Below are positions 44,848 to 54,385 of a stretch of DNA of 64,000 bases, one piece after another. Origin of the DNA: Bacteroidales bacterium (GTDB lineage Bacteria > Bacteroidota > Bacteroidia > Bacteroidales > UBA932); assembly GCA_015060205.1 (NCBI GenBank), contig SUYY01000003.1, positions 20,719-84,718 of the forward strand, in the 5' to 3' direction. The notes beneath the pieces are model-generated. The model worked only from the letters and a program-made list of their open reading frames with translations, was not told the origin of the DNA and did no database searches. Numbering within the stretch: position 1 is the first letter of the stretch; every line of letters starts with the position of its first letter. Made by a program: the position numbers and the translations under genes.

Positions 44848-46080
44848 TCGTATTCTTCTTGCGACAATCAGCAAATTGCCTTCAGCATCAGATTTCAGAC
44901 CGAAGATATGTGCATCATCTCCTGAGGCGATGCCGGTTTTTTTTCTAAGAGTGTCAGTATCCATGGGAATGTTTCTGGCAGTCACTTCAGCCTTGGGATA
45001 TTTCTTTCCTGTTTCCTTTATGTTCCTCTTGTCGAGAGGACCGCATTCCAGTATCCGGAATACTTTCCCGTACGGTAGCATCTGTCCTGCCTTTTCTGTG
45101 GAATCTGTGATGTAGTAGTGTGTGGATCGTCCCATCTTGCTCATTCCGAACCTTGATGCCATCAGGTTGAATGCACCTGCTTTCATCAGTGCCTTGCCAG
45201 GTTCGAACAGGTATGTAGGGGAGTCCTTTGCCCCTGACAATTCCTGACAACCGGCATATCCTGCAGCCTTTTCTTCAGAAGGCTGAAATGAGAAAGTGGT
45301 TGCATTTCCGTCCTGATCCAGTTCCGCTGCAATTATCGTATATTCCCCATTCCAATCCCTGTCCATCCATATGAGGAGTTCCTTGCACTCACCTCCGGAG
45401 CCAACCACGTGGACTTCCCGGCATGTACTGCCGAGCCTTTCGCATACCATGGAGATATCTGCCATCGGAGACAGTTTGACAAGGATGTGGCGCACCTGTC
45501 TGAATATCTCGTTCTTTAACGTGAGTATGTCCGGCGTACAGTCTTCTATGAGGAAGACCTTCTTGCCACCGGCACCTCGTCGGGCCGGATCCATGTAGAT
45601 GATGTCAGGAATCTCCTTCAGGAAGTCCAGATAGCATCCTGCAGTGATCATGGTGTTCGAAATGGCTATGTTCTCCGCTCCGAGGATCCTGAAATTGTGT
45701 CTTGCAGCATCGCATAGAACTGTCTGCATTTCGTTGTAGGTCACTGCAGATGCCCTTTGGGAGAAAAACCAGGAGTCCACTCCAAGTCCTCCTGTAAGGT
45801 CTGCAATGCTCCAGTCTTCCTTTCCGGCGATCCTTGCAGCGACATCTGCCTTATACTTTCCTGTGGCGCTGCTGCTGCACTGTTCTGCAGACAATTTCAG
45901 AGGAAATATCAAGGATGGCTCATCATACCATTGCTGTACCTTGCCCTTGAGTTTCCTTCTGCTTTCTATGCAGTTCACGGCGAGGTCTATATCTATACCC
46001 TGATATTTCTTTCGGTCAAGAATCAGTCTTGAGATCTCGTCACTCTCATGTTCCTTCACGAATCGGAGCAAATTTTCCAT
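44842..46080 (-). CDS. Class I SAM-dependent methyltransferase, THUMP-like family
   Basis: 'EQCSSSATGKYKADVAARIAG...IADLTGGLGVDSWFFSQRA', 'IIYMDPARRGAGGKKVFLIEDCTPDI'. Confidence 0.82.
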   Translation of the reverse strand: MENLLRFVKEHESDEISRLILDRKKYQGIDIDLAVNCIESRRKLKGKVQQWYDEPSLIFPLKLSAEQCSSSATGKYKADVAARIAGKEDWSIADLTGGLGVDSWFFSQRASAVTYNEMQTVLCDAARHNFRILGAENIAISNTMITAGCYLDFLKEIPDIIYMDPARRGAGGKKVFLIEDCTPDILTLKNEIFRQVRHILVKLSPMADISMVCERLGSTCREVHVVGSGGECKELLIWMDRDWNGEYTIIAAELDQDGNATTFSFQPSEEKAAGYAGCQELSGAKDSPTYLFEPGKALMKAGAFNLMASRFGMSKMGRSTHYYITDSTEKAGQMLPYGKVFRILECGPLDKRNIKETGKKYPKAEVTARNIPMDTDTLRKKTGIASGDDAHIFGLKSDAEGNLLIVARRIRS

Positions 46081-46181
46081 TGTCAGACATTATATGTTAC
46101 AAAAATAGATGTTTATTTGAGAAATTCCATTAAATTTGTTGGGATGTATTAATGAATATTAATTATTAACACTATACTTAT

Positions 46182-47843
46182 ATGGAAACAGATTTTAGAG
46201 CAGTTGTCCAGAGTTGGCTGGACGGAAATTTTGATGAGGCTACAAAGGCGGAAATCCGTGCTCTCCAGGAGAATGACCTCACTGCACTTGAGGACGCATT
46301 CTACAGAAACCTTGAGTTCGGTACAGGTGGACTTCGTGGCATCATGGGTGTCGGAACAAACAGGATGAACAAATATACTGTCGGTATGGCCACCCAGGGA
46401 CTTGCAAACTATATGAAGGCCAATATCGAGGGTCCTCTGAGTGTATGCATCTCATTCGACAGCCGCAACAACAGTCCTGAATTTGCACAGATTGCTGCAA
46501 ATGTACTTTCTGCCAACGGCATAAAGGTATATATATTTGACAAACTCCATCCTATCGCATTGATGAGTTATTCGGTGAGGATGAAGAAGGCGAATGCCGG
46601 TATCATGATCACCGCATCTCATAATCCTAAGGAATATAACGGTTACAAGGTGTTCTGGTCTGACGGTGCTCAGGTGACTTCTCCTGTGGACAAGGACATC
46701 GTTTCCGAGGTTGCAAAGATCACTGACCCTTCAATGGTCAAGTTCGAGCCTGCGGAAGATGCTGCTCCTATCGAGGTCATGAGTCATGAAATGGATGAGG
46801 CTTACCTCAATTCTGTGATGACCCTCATGCTTTCTCCTGAATCATGTGCAAGACATAAGGACCTTAAGATAGTCTACACTCCTATCCACGGTTCAGGTGT
46901 CGAGATTGTTCCGGAGTTCCTTTCTAAACTCGGATTTGAGAACGTATATCATGTTCCTGAACAGGACGTGGTTGACGGTAATTTCCCGACAGTCATGTCT
47001 CCTAATCCTGAGGAACCTTCCGCTCTCGCAATGGCAGTCGCTGTTGCTGATAAGGAAGGTGCTGACCTTGTGATGGCGACTGACCCTGATGCAGACCGTA
47101 TCGGAATTGCAGTCCGCGACAATGAAGGCAAGATGGTTCTTCTCAATGGAAACCAGACCGGTTCGATCCTTACATACTACATTCTCCGCCGTTGGTCCGA
47201 ACTTGGAAAACTTGATGGAAACCAGTACATCGTCAAGACTATCGTTACCACAGAACTCATGCGTGCTATCGCTCAGAAGTATGATGTGAAGGTATATAAT
47301 GTGCTTACCGGCTTCAAGTGGATTGCAGATGTGATCAAGAAGAATGAAGGCAAGTCAACATTTGTCTGCGGTGGTGAGGAAAGTTACGGATTCAACGTGG
47401 GTGAGTTCGTGCGTGACAAGGATGCTCCGATATCATGTGCCTTCGTTGCAGAATGTGCAGCATGGGCTGCAGATCAGGGCAAGACCCTCTATCAGTTGCT
47501 CCAGGATATCTATGCTGAGTTCGGCTATTACAAGGAATCACTCATTTCCCTTACCAAGAAAGGCAAGGCAGGTCTCGAGGAAATCGCGGCAATGATGGTT
47601 GAATACAGAAACAATCCTCCTAAGGAGATGGCAGGTTCGCCGGTTATCAAGGTTATCGACTACAGCAAGCCTGAGGAAACAGGTCTCCCTGCATCCAATG
47701 TGCTTCAGTTCTATAATGAAGCAGGCGATGTGGTGACAGTCCGCCCTTCAGGTACCGAGCCTAAGATCAAGTTCTACTTCGGCATCAAGGGTTCTGATGC
47801 TGACGCCAAAAACGAGGTTCTGAGAGCGCAGTTCAGCAGATAG
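46182..47843 (+). CDS. Phosphoglucomutase / phospho-sugar mutase
   Basis: 'LEFGTGGLRGIMGVGTNRMN', 'GIMITASHNPKEYNGYKVF', 'ATDPDADRIGIAV', 'GGEESYGF', 'VRPSGTEPKIKFY'. Confidence 0.95.
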   Translation: METDFRAVVQSWLDGNFDEATKAEIRALQENDLTALEDAFYRNLEFGTGGLRGIMGVGTNRMNKYTVGMATQGLANYMKANIEGPLSVCISFDSRNNSPEFAQIAANVLSANGIKVYIFDKLHPIALMSYSVRMKKANAGIMITASHNPKEYNGYKVFWSDGAQVTSPVDKDIVSEVAKITDPSMVKFEPAEDAAPIEVMSHEMDEAYLNSVMTLMLSPESCARHKDLKIVYTPIHGSGVEIVPEFLSKLGFENVYHVPEQDVVDGNFPTVMSPNPEEPSALAMAVAVADKEGADLVMATDPDADRIGIAVRDNEGKMVLLNGNQTGSILTYYILRRWSELGKLDGNQYIVKTIVTTELMRAIAQKYDVKVYNVLTGFKWIADVIKKNEGKSTFVCGGEESYGFNVGEFVRDKDAPISCAFVAECAAWAADQGKTLYQLLQDIYAEFGYYKESLISLTKKGKAGLEEIAAMMVEYRNNPPKEMAGSPVIKVIDYSKPEETGLPASNVLQFYNEAGDVVTVRPSGTEPKIKFYFGIKGSDADAKNEVLRAQFSR

Positions 47844-47865
47844 TCAGACCTTTGGTCCAGACATT

Positions 47866-47916
47866 GTAAATATCCGTTTCGTATATTAAAAAGATGTATA
47901 TGAAACGGATATTTAC
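47866..47916 (+). promoter_or_regulatory. 20-bp hairpin enclosing the start codon of the choloylglycine-hydrolase-family gene
   Basis: GTAAATATCCGTTTCGTATA (47866-47885) pairs with TATATGAAACGGATATTTAC (47897-47916) with a single G-U; ATG 47894-47896 is in the loop and the second ATG (47900) is in the stem. Confidence 0.75.
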
Positions 47917-48982
47917 TTTATTTGCCTTCATGCTTTTTGCCGCAGTATATTCTGATGATACTAAAGCATGCACCGGCATTTCATTATCAGCGGCGGATGG
48001 GAGCAAGGTCGTCGCAAGAACTGTCGAGTGGGCGGCAACCTCGATGCAGTGCGGATATGTCGTGTCCCCACGCGGACATCAGCAACAGTCATACACCCCG
48101 TCTGGTTCTGACGGTATGAAATTCACTTCTGTCTACGGCTATGTCGGTATTTACACTGAATATGAACCTTTCGTAGTGGAAGGTATCAATGAGTCCGGTC
48201 TGTCAGCGGGACTTTTCTTTTTCCCGGAATATGGTCAATATACCCCTTATGACCCATCACAGAACGACCATACCATATGTGACATGCAGTTTGTCTCCTG
48301 GGTCCTGTCCCAGTTTGACTCCATAGATCAGGTGAAGGCTGCGTTGAAGAAGGTCAAGGTCGTTACACTCAATCATAAGATAGGTGCAGTGCATTGGAGA
48401 ATTGCCGAACCGGGAGGCAGAATGGTAGTCCTTGAATTTGTAGGTGGAGTGCCTCAATTTTATGAGAATACCCTGGGAGTCATCACCAATGCTCCTGGTT
48501 TTCAATGGCATATGACAAATCTGAACAATTATGTCAATCTGCGTCCCGGCTCTGCTCCTGACCAGACTATCAAACCGGGAATCATACTTCAGCCTCTCGG
48601 CCATGGAAGCGGCATGCTGGGACTTCCTGGAGACTATACCTCTCCTTCCAGATTCGTCAGGGCTACATTCTATCAGACCACCGCTCCTGTGCAGCCGACC
48701 GGTTTCGATACTGTAGTACAGGCTTTTCATATACTGAACAACTTCGACATTCCTATAGGTACCCAGCATGCTTCGGATAATGTTCCGGAAAACCTTCAGA
48801 CTGCCACCCAGTTTACGGCAGTTACGGACCAGACTGCGATGAAAATGTACTACAGGACTGCATGGAACAGCAATATCCGCTGTATCGATCTGATGAATAT
48901 CAATTTCCATTCTGTGAAATATCAGTCCCATCCTCTCGATAACGTAATGCAGCAACCGGTAGAAATGGTCAGGATAAGATAA
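47894..48982 (+). CDS. Linear amide C-N hydrolase, choloylglycine hydrolase / penicillin V acylase family
   Basis: Signal peptide then 'CTGISLSAADGSKVVARTVEWA' (N-terminal Cys nucleophile after processing, ARTxEW), 'GINESGLSAGLFF', 'NAPGFQWHMTNLNNYVNL'. Confidence 0.88.
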   Translation: MYMKRIFTLFAFMLFAAVYSDDTKACTGISLSAADGSKVVARTVEWAATSMQCGYVVSPRGHQQQSYTPSGSDGMKFTSVYGYVGIYTEYEPFVVEGINESGLSAGLFFFPEYGQYTPYDPSQNDHTICDMQFVSWVLSQFDSIDQVKAALKKVKVVTLNHKIGAVHWRIAEPGGRMVVLEFVGGVPQFYENTLGVITNAPGFQWHMTNLNNYVNLRPGSAPDQTIKPGIILQPLGHGSGMLGLPGDYTSPSRFVRATFYQTTAPVQPTGFDTVVQAFHILNNFDIPIGTQHASDNVPENLQTATQFTAVTDQTAMKMYYRTAWNSNIRCIDLMNINFHSVKYQSHPLDNVMQQPVEMVRIR

Positions 48983-49056
48983 TGATTTCACGTCCTCTGG
49001 CTGTGGTTTGGCCGACCAGACGCTGAGGCTCATCATATCACCTTACTTTTGCAAGG

Positions 49057-49087
49057 TCGCCGGAGTCGGATATGCAGACTCCGGCGA
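49057..49087 (+). terminator. Strong GC-rich hairpin (terminator or leader element)
   Basis: TCGCCGGAGTC-ggatatgca-GACTCCGGCGA, 11-bp perfect stem followed by tatttgttcc; TACTTTTG box at 49044-49051 just upstream. Confidence 0.65.
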
Positions 49088-49151
49088 TATTTGTTCCTGT
49101 CCCATCCTGTTATGAAGATTTAATGTTATCTTCGCGCAAAATTCAAATGAT

Positions 49152-50645
49152 ATGGTGAAATTCAAGGTACCGAATACATATGTCATAATATTCTTTGTGC
49201 TTCTGGTATGCGCTATGTCCACCTGGTTCGTGCCTGGGGCGGTTCCTCAGACATGGCAGGTGTTTTCCGCACTTTATGAAGGATTCTGCCAGCAGGCAGG
49301 GATAATAGCGTTTGTCCTTATATTGGGAGGCTCTTTCTGGCTTGTCAATCAGACGAAGGCAGTAGATGCCGGAATATTGAAATTCATGAACAAGGCCCGC
49401 AGACTTGAGAGGTTCGCCTTTGTCAGATTGCTCGGTGTAGGGAATATCGTTATGGTCCTGATCATGCTTCTTTTCGGACTCTTCGGTGCTGTTTTCGGAA
49501 TGAGTGAGGAGACAATTGCATTTGTCGCCGTGGTGATACCTGTTGCAAAGTCCCTGGGCTATGATGAATTCATTGCAGTATGTATGGTCTATGTCGCTGC
49601 GCATGTGGGATTCGCAGGAGCCATGCTTAACCCTTTCACCGTAGGTATAGCACAGGATATGTCCGGCTTGCCTTTGTTTTCAGGTGTGGAATACAGGACA
49701 ATATGCTGGATTGTTCTCATGCTTATTACCATTGTCTTTGTGCTTTGGAAAGCATCAAGGACCAGGGGAGACTCAGATGCCGTCTTGGAAGCACCGGCAT
49801 CTGAACCTGTGAAGGAGCAGAAAGCGGGAACCGGAGCATGGGTGACTTATATCATGATTGTTGCCGCTCTCGTACTTTTCTCAATATCATACGCCTCTCA
49901 TTGTCATATAAACATCGGAAAGATATCATTTGATGCTCCTTATCTTCTGTGGATCCTGGATGCTCTCTTCGTTCTGGCCGGCTTTATATCCATAAGGAAG
50001 TCAAGACAGATGTTTGTTCTCACTCTCCTCTTGTCTGCCGTCGTCTTCATGGTTGCGGGAGTGATGGGATACGGCTGGTATCTGCCTGAAATATGCGCTT
50101 TGTTCATTGCTTTAGGACTTTCAGCGGGAATATCTGCCGGTTATTCTGCTGACAATATAGCAAAGGAATTTGTAAATGGGGCAAAGGATATATTTTCTGC
50201 CGCGCTTGTAATAGGTCTTGCGGCAGGAATCATCGTCATCCTGAAGAACGGCAATGTGATCGATCCGATGCTTGAATCTATGGCGGAATCCCTTGATGGA
50301 AGCGGTAAGACCGGAGCATTGGCAGGGATGTACGGTATTCAGACTTTCATAAACCTGTTCATACCTTCGGCATCTGCAAAAGCCGCTGTTACGATGCCTG
50401 TCTTGGCACCATTCTCCGACATGATAGGTCTTTCCCGTCAGGCGACGGTCATGGCATTCCAGTTCGGTGATGGATTTACGAATATGATAACTCCTTGTTC
50501 CGGAGTGCTGATGGCTGTTCTTTCTGTTGCCAAGATACCATACGGCAGATGGTTCGGATTTATATGGAAATTCATCCTGACACTTGTTGTCGTAGGATTT
50601 CTTCTTCTCTTGCCGACCTTATTCCTGACGATTCCGGGATTCTAG
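49152..50645 (+). CDS. YfcC/DcuC-like anaerobic C4-dicarboxylate-type transporter
   Basis: Multi-TM; 'VPNTYVIIFFVLLVCAMSTWFVPGA', 'FGMSEETIAFVAVVIPVAKSLGYD', 'INLFIPSASAKAAVTMPVLAPFSDMIGLSRQATVMAFQFGDGFTNMITPCSG'. Confidence 0.88.
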   Translation: MVKFKVPNTYVIIFFVLLVCAMSTWFVPGAVPQTWQVFSALYEGFCQQAGIIAFVLILGGSFWLVNQTKAVDAGILKFMNKARRLERFAFVRLLGVGNIVMVLIMLLFGLFGAVFGMSEETIAFVAVVIPVAKSLGYDEFIAVCMVYVAAHVGFAGAMLNPFTVGIAQDMSGLPLFSGVEYRTICWIVLMLITIVFVLWKASRTRGDSDAVLEAPASEPVKEQKAGTGAWVTYIMIVAALVLFSISYASHCHINIGKISFDAPYLLWILDALFVLAGFISIRKSRQMFVLTLLLSAVVFMVAGVMGYGWYLPEICALFIALGLSAGISAGYSADNIAKEFVNGAKDIFSAALVIGLAAGIIVILKNGNVIDPMLESMAESLDGSGKTGALAGMYGIQTFINLFIPSASAKAAVTMPVLAPFSDMIGLSRQATVMAFQFGDGFTNMITPCSGVLMAVLSVAKIPYGRWFGFIWKFILTLVVVGFLLLLPTLFLTIPGF

Positions 50646-51253
50646 AAGAGACCGAAGAGCATTGCATCTATCTTGTCAGTGATTGACGCGAAGTCTTCCG
50701 GGATGTGCTCGAAGTCGAGGTTGTCTGCGTCAATGACGAGAATCTTGCCTTTATAGTCCGAGATCCATTTCTCGTATCTGTCGTTGAGATTGCTCAGATA
50801 TTCGATGCTGATACCCTTTTCATAGTCACGTCCGCGCTTCTGGATCTGTGCTACCAGGGTCGGAACCGAAGATTTCAGATATATCAGAAGGTCTGGTTCA
50901 TGGACCATGGACATCATCAGGTTGAACAGTTGCATATATGTGTCAAAATCCCTGTCGGAGAGATTGCCCATAGCCTTGTTGTTGGCCACGAAGATATGCA
51001 CACCTTCGAGAATGGTGCGGTCCTGGATTATGACTTCGTCGGATTTGGCGATTTCCAGAAGGTCCTGAAACCTTTGGGCAAGGAAATATGTCTCCAGATT
51101 GTATGACCATCTCTCGATATCCTTGTAGTAGTCTTCAAGATATGGATTATAGGTCACCGATTCAAATTTAGGTGTCCATCCGTAATGCTCTGCCAGCATC
51201 CTGGTCAGGGTTGTCTTTCCGCAACCGATATTTCCTGCTATTCCTATGTGCAT
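50642..51253 (-). CDS. Deoxynucleoside kinase
   Basis: 'HIGIAGNIGCGKTTLTRML', 'QDRTILEGVHIF', 'DLLIYLKSSVPTLVAQIQKRGRDYEKGI'. Confidence 0.92.
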   Translation of the reverse strand: MHIGIAGNIGCGKTTLTRMLAEHYGWTPKFESVTYNPYLEDYYKDIERWSYNLETYFLAQRFQDLLEIAKSDEVIIQDRTILEGVHIFVANNKAMGNLSDRDFDTYMQLFNLMMSMVHEPDLLIYLKSSVPTLVAQIQKRGRDYEKGISIEYLSNLNDRYEKWISDYKGKILVIDADNLDFEHIPEDFASITDKIDAMLFGLF

Positions 51254-51268
51254 GGTATGATATAAAAA

Positions 51269-51292
51269 CGGGCTGATTAAAGTATCAGCCCG
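51269..51292 (-). terminator. gdhA terminator
   Basis: CGGGCTGAT..ATCAGCCCG, 9-bp stem; minus strand continues into TTTTTATA. Confidence 0.85.
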
Positions 51293-51315
51293 CTAATTTA
51301 GTATTTTTTCGATGA

Positions 51316-52671
51316 TTAGACAAGACCCTGAGCCATCATGGCCTCGGCAACCTTTATGAATCCGGCGACATTTGCGCCCTTCACATAGTTTACATATCCG
51401 TCTTCCTCAGTACCGTATTTCACACAAGCCTCGTGGATGTCTGTCATGATCCTCTTGAGTTGCTGATCGACCTCTTCCGGTGTCCATCTGAGCCTTATTG
51501 AATTCTGTGTCATCTCAAGACCTGATGTCGCTACACCACCGGCATTTGACGCCTTACCTGGAGAGTAAAGTATCTTTGCCTCCTGGAATGCTGCGATAGC
51601 CTCAGGTGTGGTAGGCATGTTTGCACCCTCTGCAACGCACATACATCCGTTGGCAAGAAGTGTCTTTGCCTCTTCACCGTTGAGTTCGTTCTGGGTTGCA
51701 CATGGCATTGCGATGTCGCATTTCACACCCCATGGACGCTGGCCTTCGAAATACTGTGCTGAAGGATACTGCTGTACATATTCCTTGATACGTCCGCGAA
51801 GAACGTTCTTGAGGTACATTACATAAGCGAGTTTGTCTGCATCGATTCCGTCCGGATCGTAGATGTAACCGTTTGAATCCGAGAGAGTCACGACCTTACC
51901 GCCGAGTTGTGTGGCCTTCTGTGCAGCGTACTGTGCCACATTACCTGATCCTGAGATTGCCACAGTCTTGCCCTCGTAACTGTCACCCTTGGTCGCAAGC
52001 ATTGCTGCAGCGAAATAGCATGTACCGTAACCGGTTGCTTCAGGACGCATAGGGCTTCCTCCGAATGTCTGTCCCTTTCCTGTGAATACACCTGTAAACT
52101 CATCGCGGAGTCTCTTGTATTGTCCGAACATATATCCTACCTCACGTCCGCCTACTCCGATATCACCTGCAGGGACGTCAGTGTTTGATCCGATATGTCT
52201 GTAGAGTTCTGTGATGAAACTCTGGCAGAAACGCATTACCTCGTTGTCTGACTTGCCCTTAGGATTGAAGTCCGAACCTCCTTTGCCGGCACCCATTGGA
52301 AGGGTAGTGAGGCTGTTCTTGAAGGTCTGCTCGAATGCAAGGAACTTCATGATTGAAAGATTGACACTCGGATGGAAACGTATACCTCCCTTGTAAGGTC
52401 CGATAGCGCTGTTCATCTGGACGCGGTATCCTCTGTTTATCTGGATGTTGCCTTCATCATCAAGCCAAGGAACACGGAAAATGATGATGCGTTCAGGTTC
52501 AACGATTCTCTCAAGAATTTTCTGGTCGATAAGATAAGGATGCTCCATCATGTATGGGGCTACACTTTCAAGCACTTCCTTAACTGCCTGGTGAAACTCC
52601 TTTTCGCCAGGATTCTTCGCTGTAAGATCGGCCATGAAGCCGTCTACATACTTTTTAGTCATCTGATCCAT
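51316..52671 (-). CDS. gdhA: Glutamate dehydrogenase
   Basis: 'GYRVQMNSAIGPYKGGIRFHPSVNLSIMKFLAFEQTFKNSLTTLPMGAGKGGSDFNPKGKSD', 'DVPAGDIGVGGREVGYMFGQY'. Confidence 0.97.
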   Translation of the reverse strand: MDQMTKKYVDGFMADLTAKNPGEKEFHQAVKEVLESVAPYMMEHPYLIDQKILERIVEPERIIIFRVPWLDDEGNIQINRGYRVQMNSAIGPYKGGIRFHPSVNLSIMKFLAFEQTFKNSLTTLPMGAGKGGSDFNPKGKSDNEVMRFCQSFITELYRHIGSNTDVPAGDIGVGGREVGYMFGQYKRLRDEFTGVFTGKGQTFGGSPMRPEATGYGTCYFAAAMLATKGDSYEGKTVAISGSGNVAQYAAQKATQLGGKVVTLSDSNGYIYDPDGIDADKLAYVMYLKNVLRGRIKEYVQQYPSAQYFEGQRPWGVKCDIAMPCATQNELNGEEAKTLLANGCMCVAEGANMPTTPEAIAAFQEAKILYSPGKASNAGGVATSGLEMTQNSIRLRWTPEEVDQQLKRIMTDIHEACVKYGTEEDGYVNYVKGANVAGFIKVAEAMMAQGLV

Positions 52672-52802
52672 AACGTTTCTATTTGTTAAATACACATAAA
52701 CTGCAAATTTAATACAAAAAATTAAAAAGTGACCGAATTGGTCAAGATTCTTTATTCAGAATTTTAATCGATTGTTAATTCTTTGATATCCGATCATATA
52801 CA

Positions 52803-52838
52803 ATTAATGCCTGCTCGGTCTGAGAAGCAGGCATTAAT
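52803..52838 (-). terminator. 13-bp hairpin downstream of the Omp85-like gene
   Basis: ATTAATGCCTGCT..AGCAGGCATTAAT perfect 13-bp stem; no strong T-tract, so terminator call is tentative. Confidence 0.5.
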
Positions 52839-52867
52839 CGCAATATGTTGATTTATAGTTGTTTCCG

Positions 52868-54361
52868 TTAGAAGAGGAAGCCGGTGTTAAGGTAGAATGC
52901 AAAACCTCCGTCCTGCTTGTTGAAGCACTGTGCTCCTTCAAATGCCACGATGAAGTTCTGGTTCATAATGAATCTCAGACCGAGACCTGCAGTGCCGTGG
53001 AATCCGTCATTTCTGTCAAATACGAACTTCTTGTACAGATTCTCGTAGTTCAGAAGTTTATCCGCTCCTTCTACAGGATTTGCTGCGGAGTTGATGATGT
53101 TCTGTTTCGCTGTCTCGCCGAAGGTCATGTCATATCCTCTGAATACATGTGCAGCATCTGTAAATGCGCTCAGTGCAAATGCTATGTTCTGTTTCCAGAG
53201 TTTGAATTCCACGAACTTGTATCTGAACTCGATGTTGTAGAATCCGGTGTCAAGTCCCTGAACTCTGTTGAGCATGAGTCCGCGTACTGTCCTGTAGCCT
53301 CCGAAACCGTCATTGTCAGCCTTGATACCCATGTTTGTGTAGAAAGGAAGGTTGTACCAAGGGGTGTTTTTGCCGATTGTTCCCTGATAGCCGATGCGAT
53401 ATGCGAATGTGAGTTTGTCCTGTACGATAGGAACATACTGACGCATTGTAAGGCAGTACCTGTAATGCTCATGAGTCGTTCCAAGCCATTTCGGTGCGGC
53501 GATGATATGTCCTTCTGCCCATATACCTTTTGTCGGGTTGTTCTCGACATTTCTGCTGTCATACATCAGACCGAGACGGATGGATGATGTGATTCCTCCC
53601 TTTGCTTCATTCTCGGAAATTATTCCCCATGCCTTGTAGAGGTCGAAAAGGGTAGTGCCGCCAGGTACGTATAGACCCGGTTCCAGAGGATTGTCAAGGA
53701 CAGCATATCCCTTAGGAACAAAAGACTGCGCATTTGTCCATGAAAAGTTATAACCTGCCTCCCAATAGAAATTCTTCAGGATCTCGCCTGTGAAATCGAT
53801 CTTTGCTTTCACGAGGTCGCGTCCGAAACGGTAGAATCCCTTCGGCATCTTGCCTTTTTCCTCGAATTTCCTGTAGATCTTGTTATAGTCGTCACTTCCT
53901 TTTTCCGGGCTTCCGTCAAAATGGAATGTCGGCTTGAGCATACTCATGTCATAGTTGCTCTGATAACCGTTGAATCCGTAGAAGTCAAGTGCCGCGTCCT
54001 TGTAATATCCGGTACATATCGACATCCTGACTCCCGGGATGAGGGTCTTGTTGTCGTAGTTGAGAACGAATTTATAACTTCCGATCTTTGATTCCTTTAC
54101 GTATGCGGATCCTTCTATATACCACTGTGAGTTCGGATTCGGATAGTTCTTTCCGTTTCCGAAGTCATAGATGTTCATAAGTGCTCCGAACTGGAAGCCG
54201 CGGTCCGCGTCAAACGCCACTACAGGGAGAGGTCCGAGGTTTATACCTGTCTTGATGATTTCACCCTTTTCATTATATGTGACGTTCTTCTTTTCTTTTT
54301 TTGCCGTTGCAGGAGTTGCAAGCACAACTGCCGCAAGCAGCAGGATAAATAATTTTTTCAT
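52868..54361 (-). CDS. BamA/TamA (Omp85)-type outer membrane beta-barrel protein without obvious POTRA domains
   Basis: Signal peptide, 'LPVVAFDADRGFQFGALMNIYDFG', 'GLMYDSRNVENNPTKGIWAEGHI', 'YRTVRGLMLNRVQG' surface-antigen-type repeats. Confidence 0.8.
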   Translation of the reverse strand: MKKLFILLLAAVVLATPATAKKEKKNVTYNEKGEIIKTGINLGPLPVVAFDADRGFQFGALMNIYDFGNGKNYPNPNSQWYIEGSAYVKESKIGSYKFVLNYDNKTLIPGVRMSICTGYYKDAALDFYGFNGYQSNYDMSMLKPTFHFDGSPEKGSDDYNKIYRKFEEKGKMPKGFYRFGRDLVKAKIDFTGEILKNFYWEAGYNFSWTNAQSFVPKGYAVLDNPLEPGLYVPGGTTLFDLYKAWGIISENEAKGGITSSIRLGLMYDSRNVENNPTKGIWAEGHIIAAPKWLGTTHEHYRYCLTMRQYVPIVQDKLTFAYRIGYQGTIGKNTPWYNLPFYTNMGIKADNDGFGGYRTVRGLMLNRVQGLDTGFYNIEFRYKFVEFKLWKQNIAFALSAFTDAAHVFRGYDMTFGETAKQNIINSAANPVEGADKLLNYENLYKKFVFDRNDGFHGTAGLGLRFIMNQNFIVAFEGAQCFNKQDGGFAFYLNTGFLF

Positions 54362-54385
54362 GAATCTTGTGTTTAGATTACTTGT

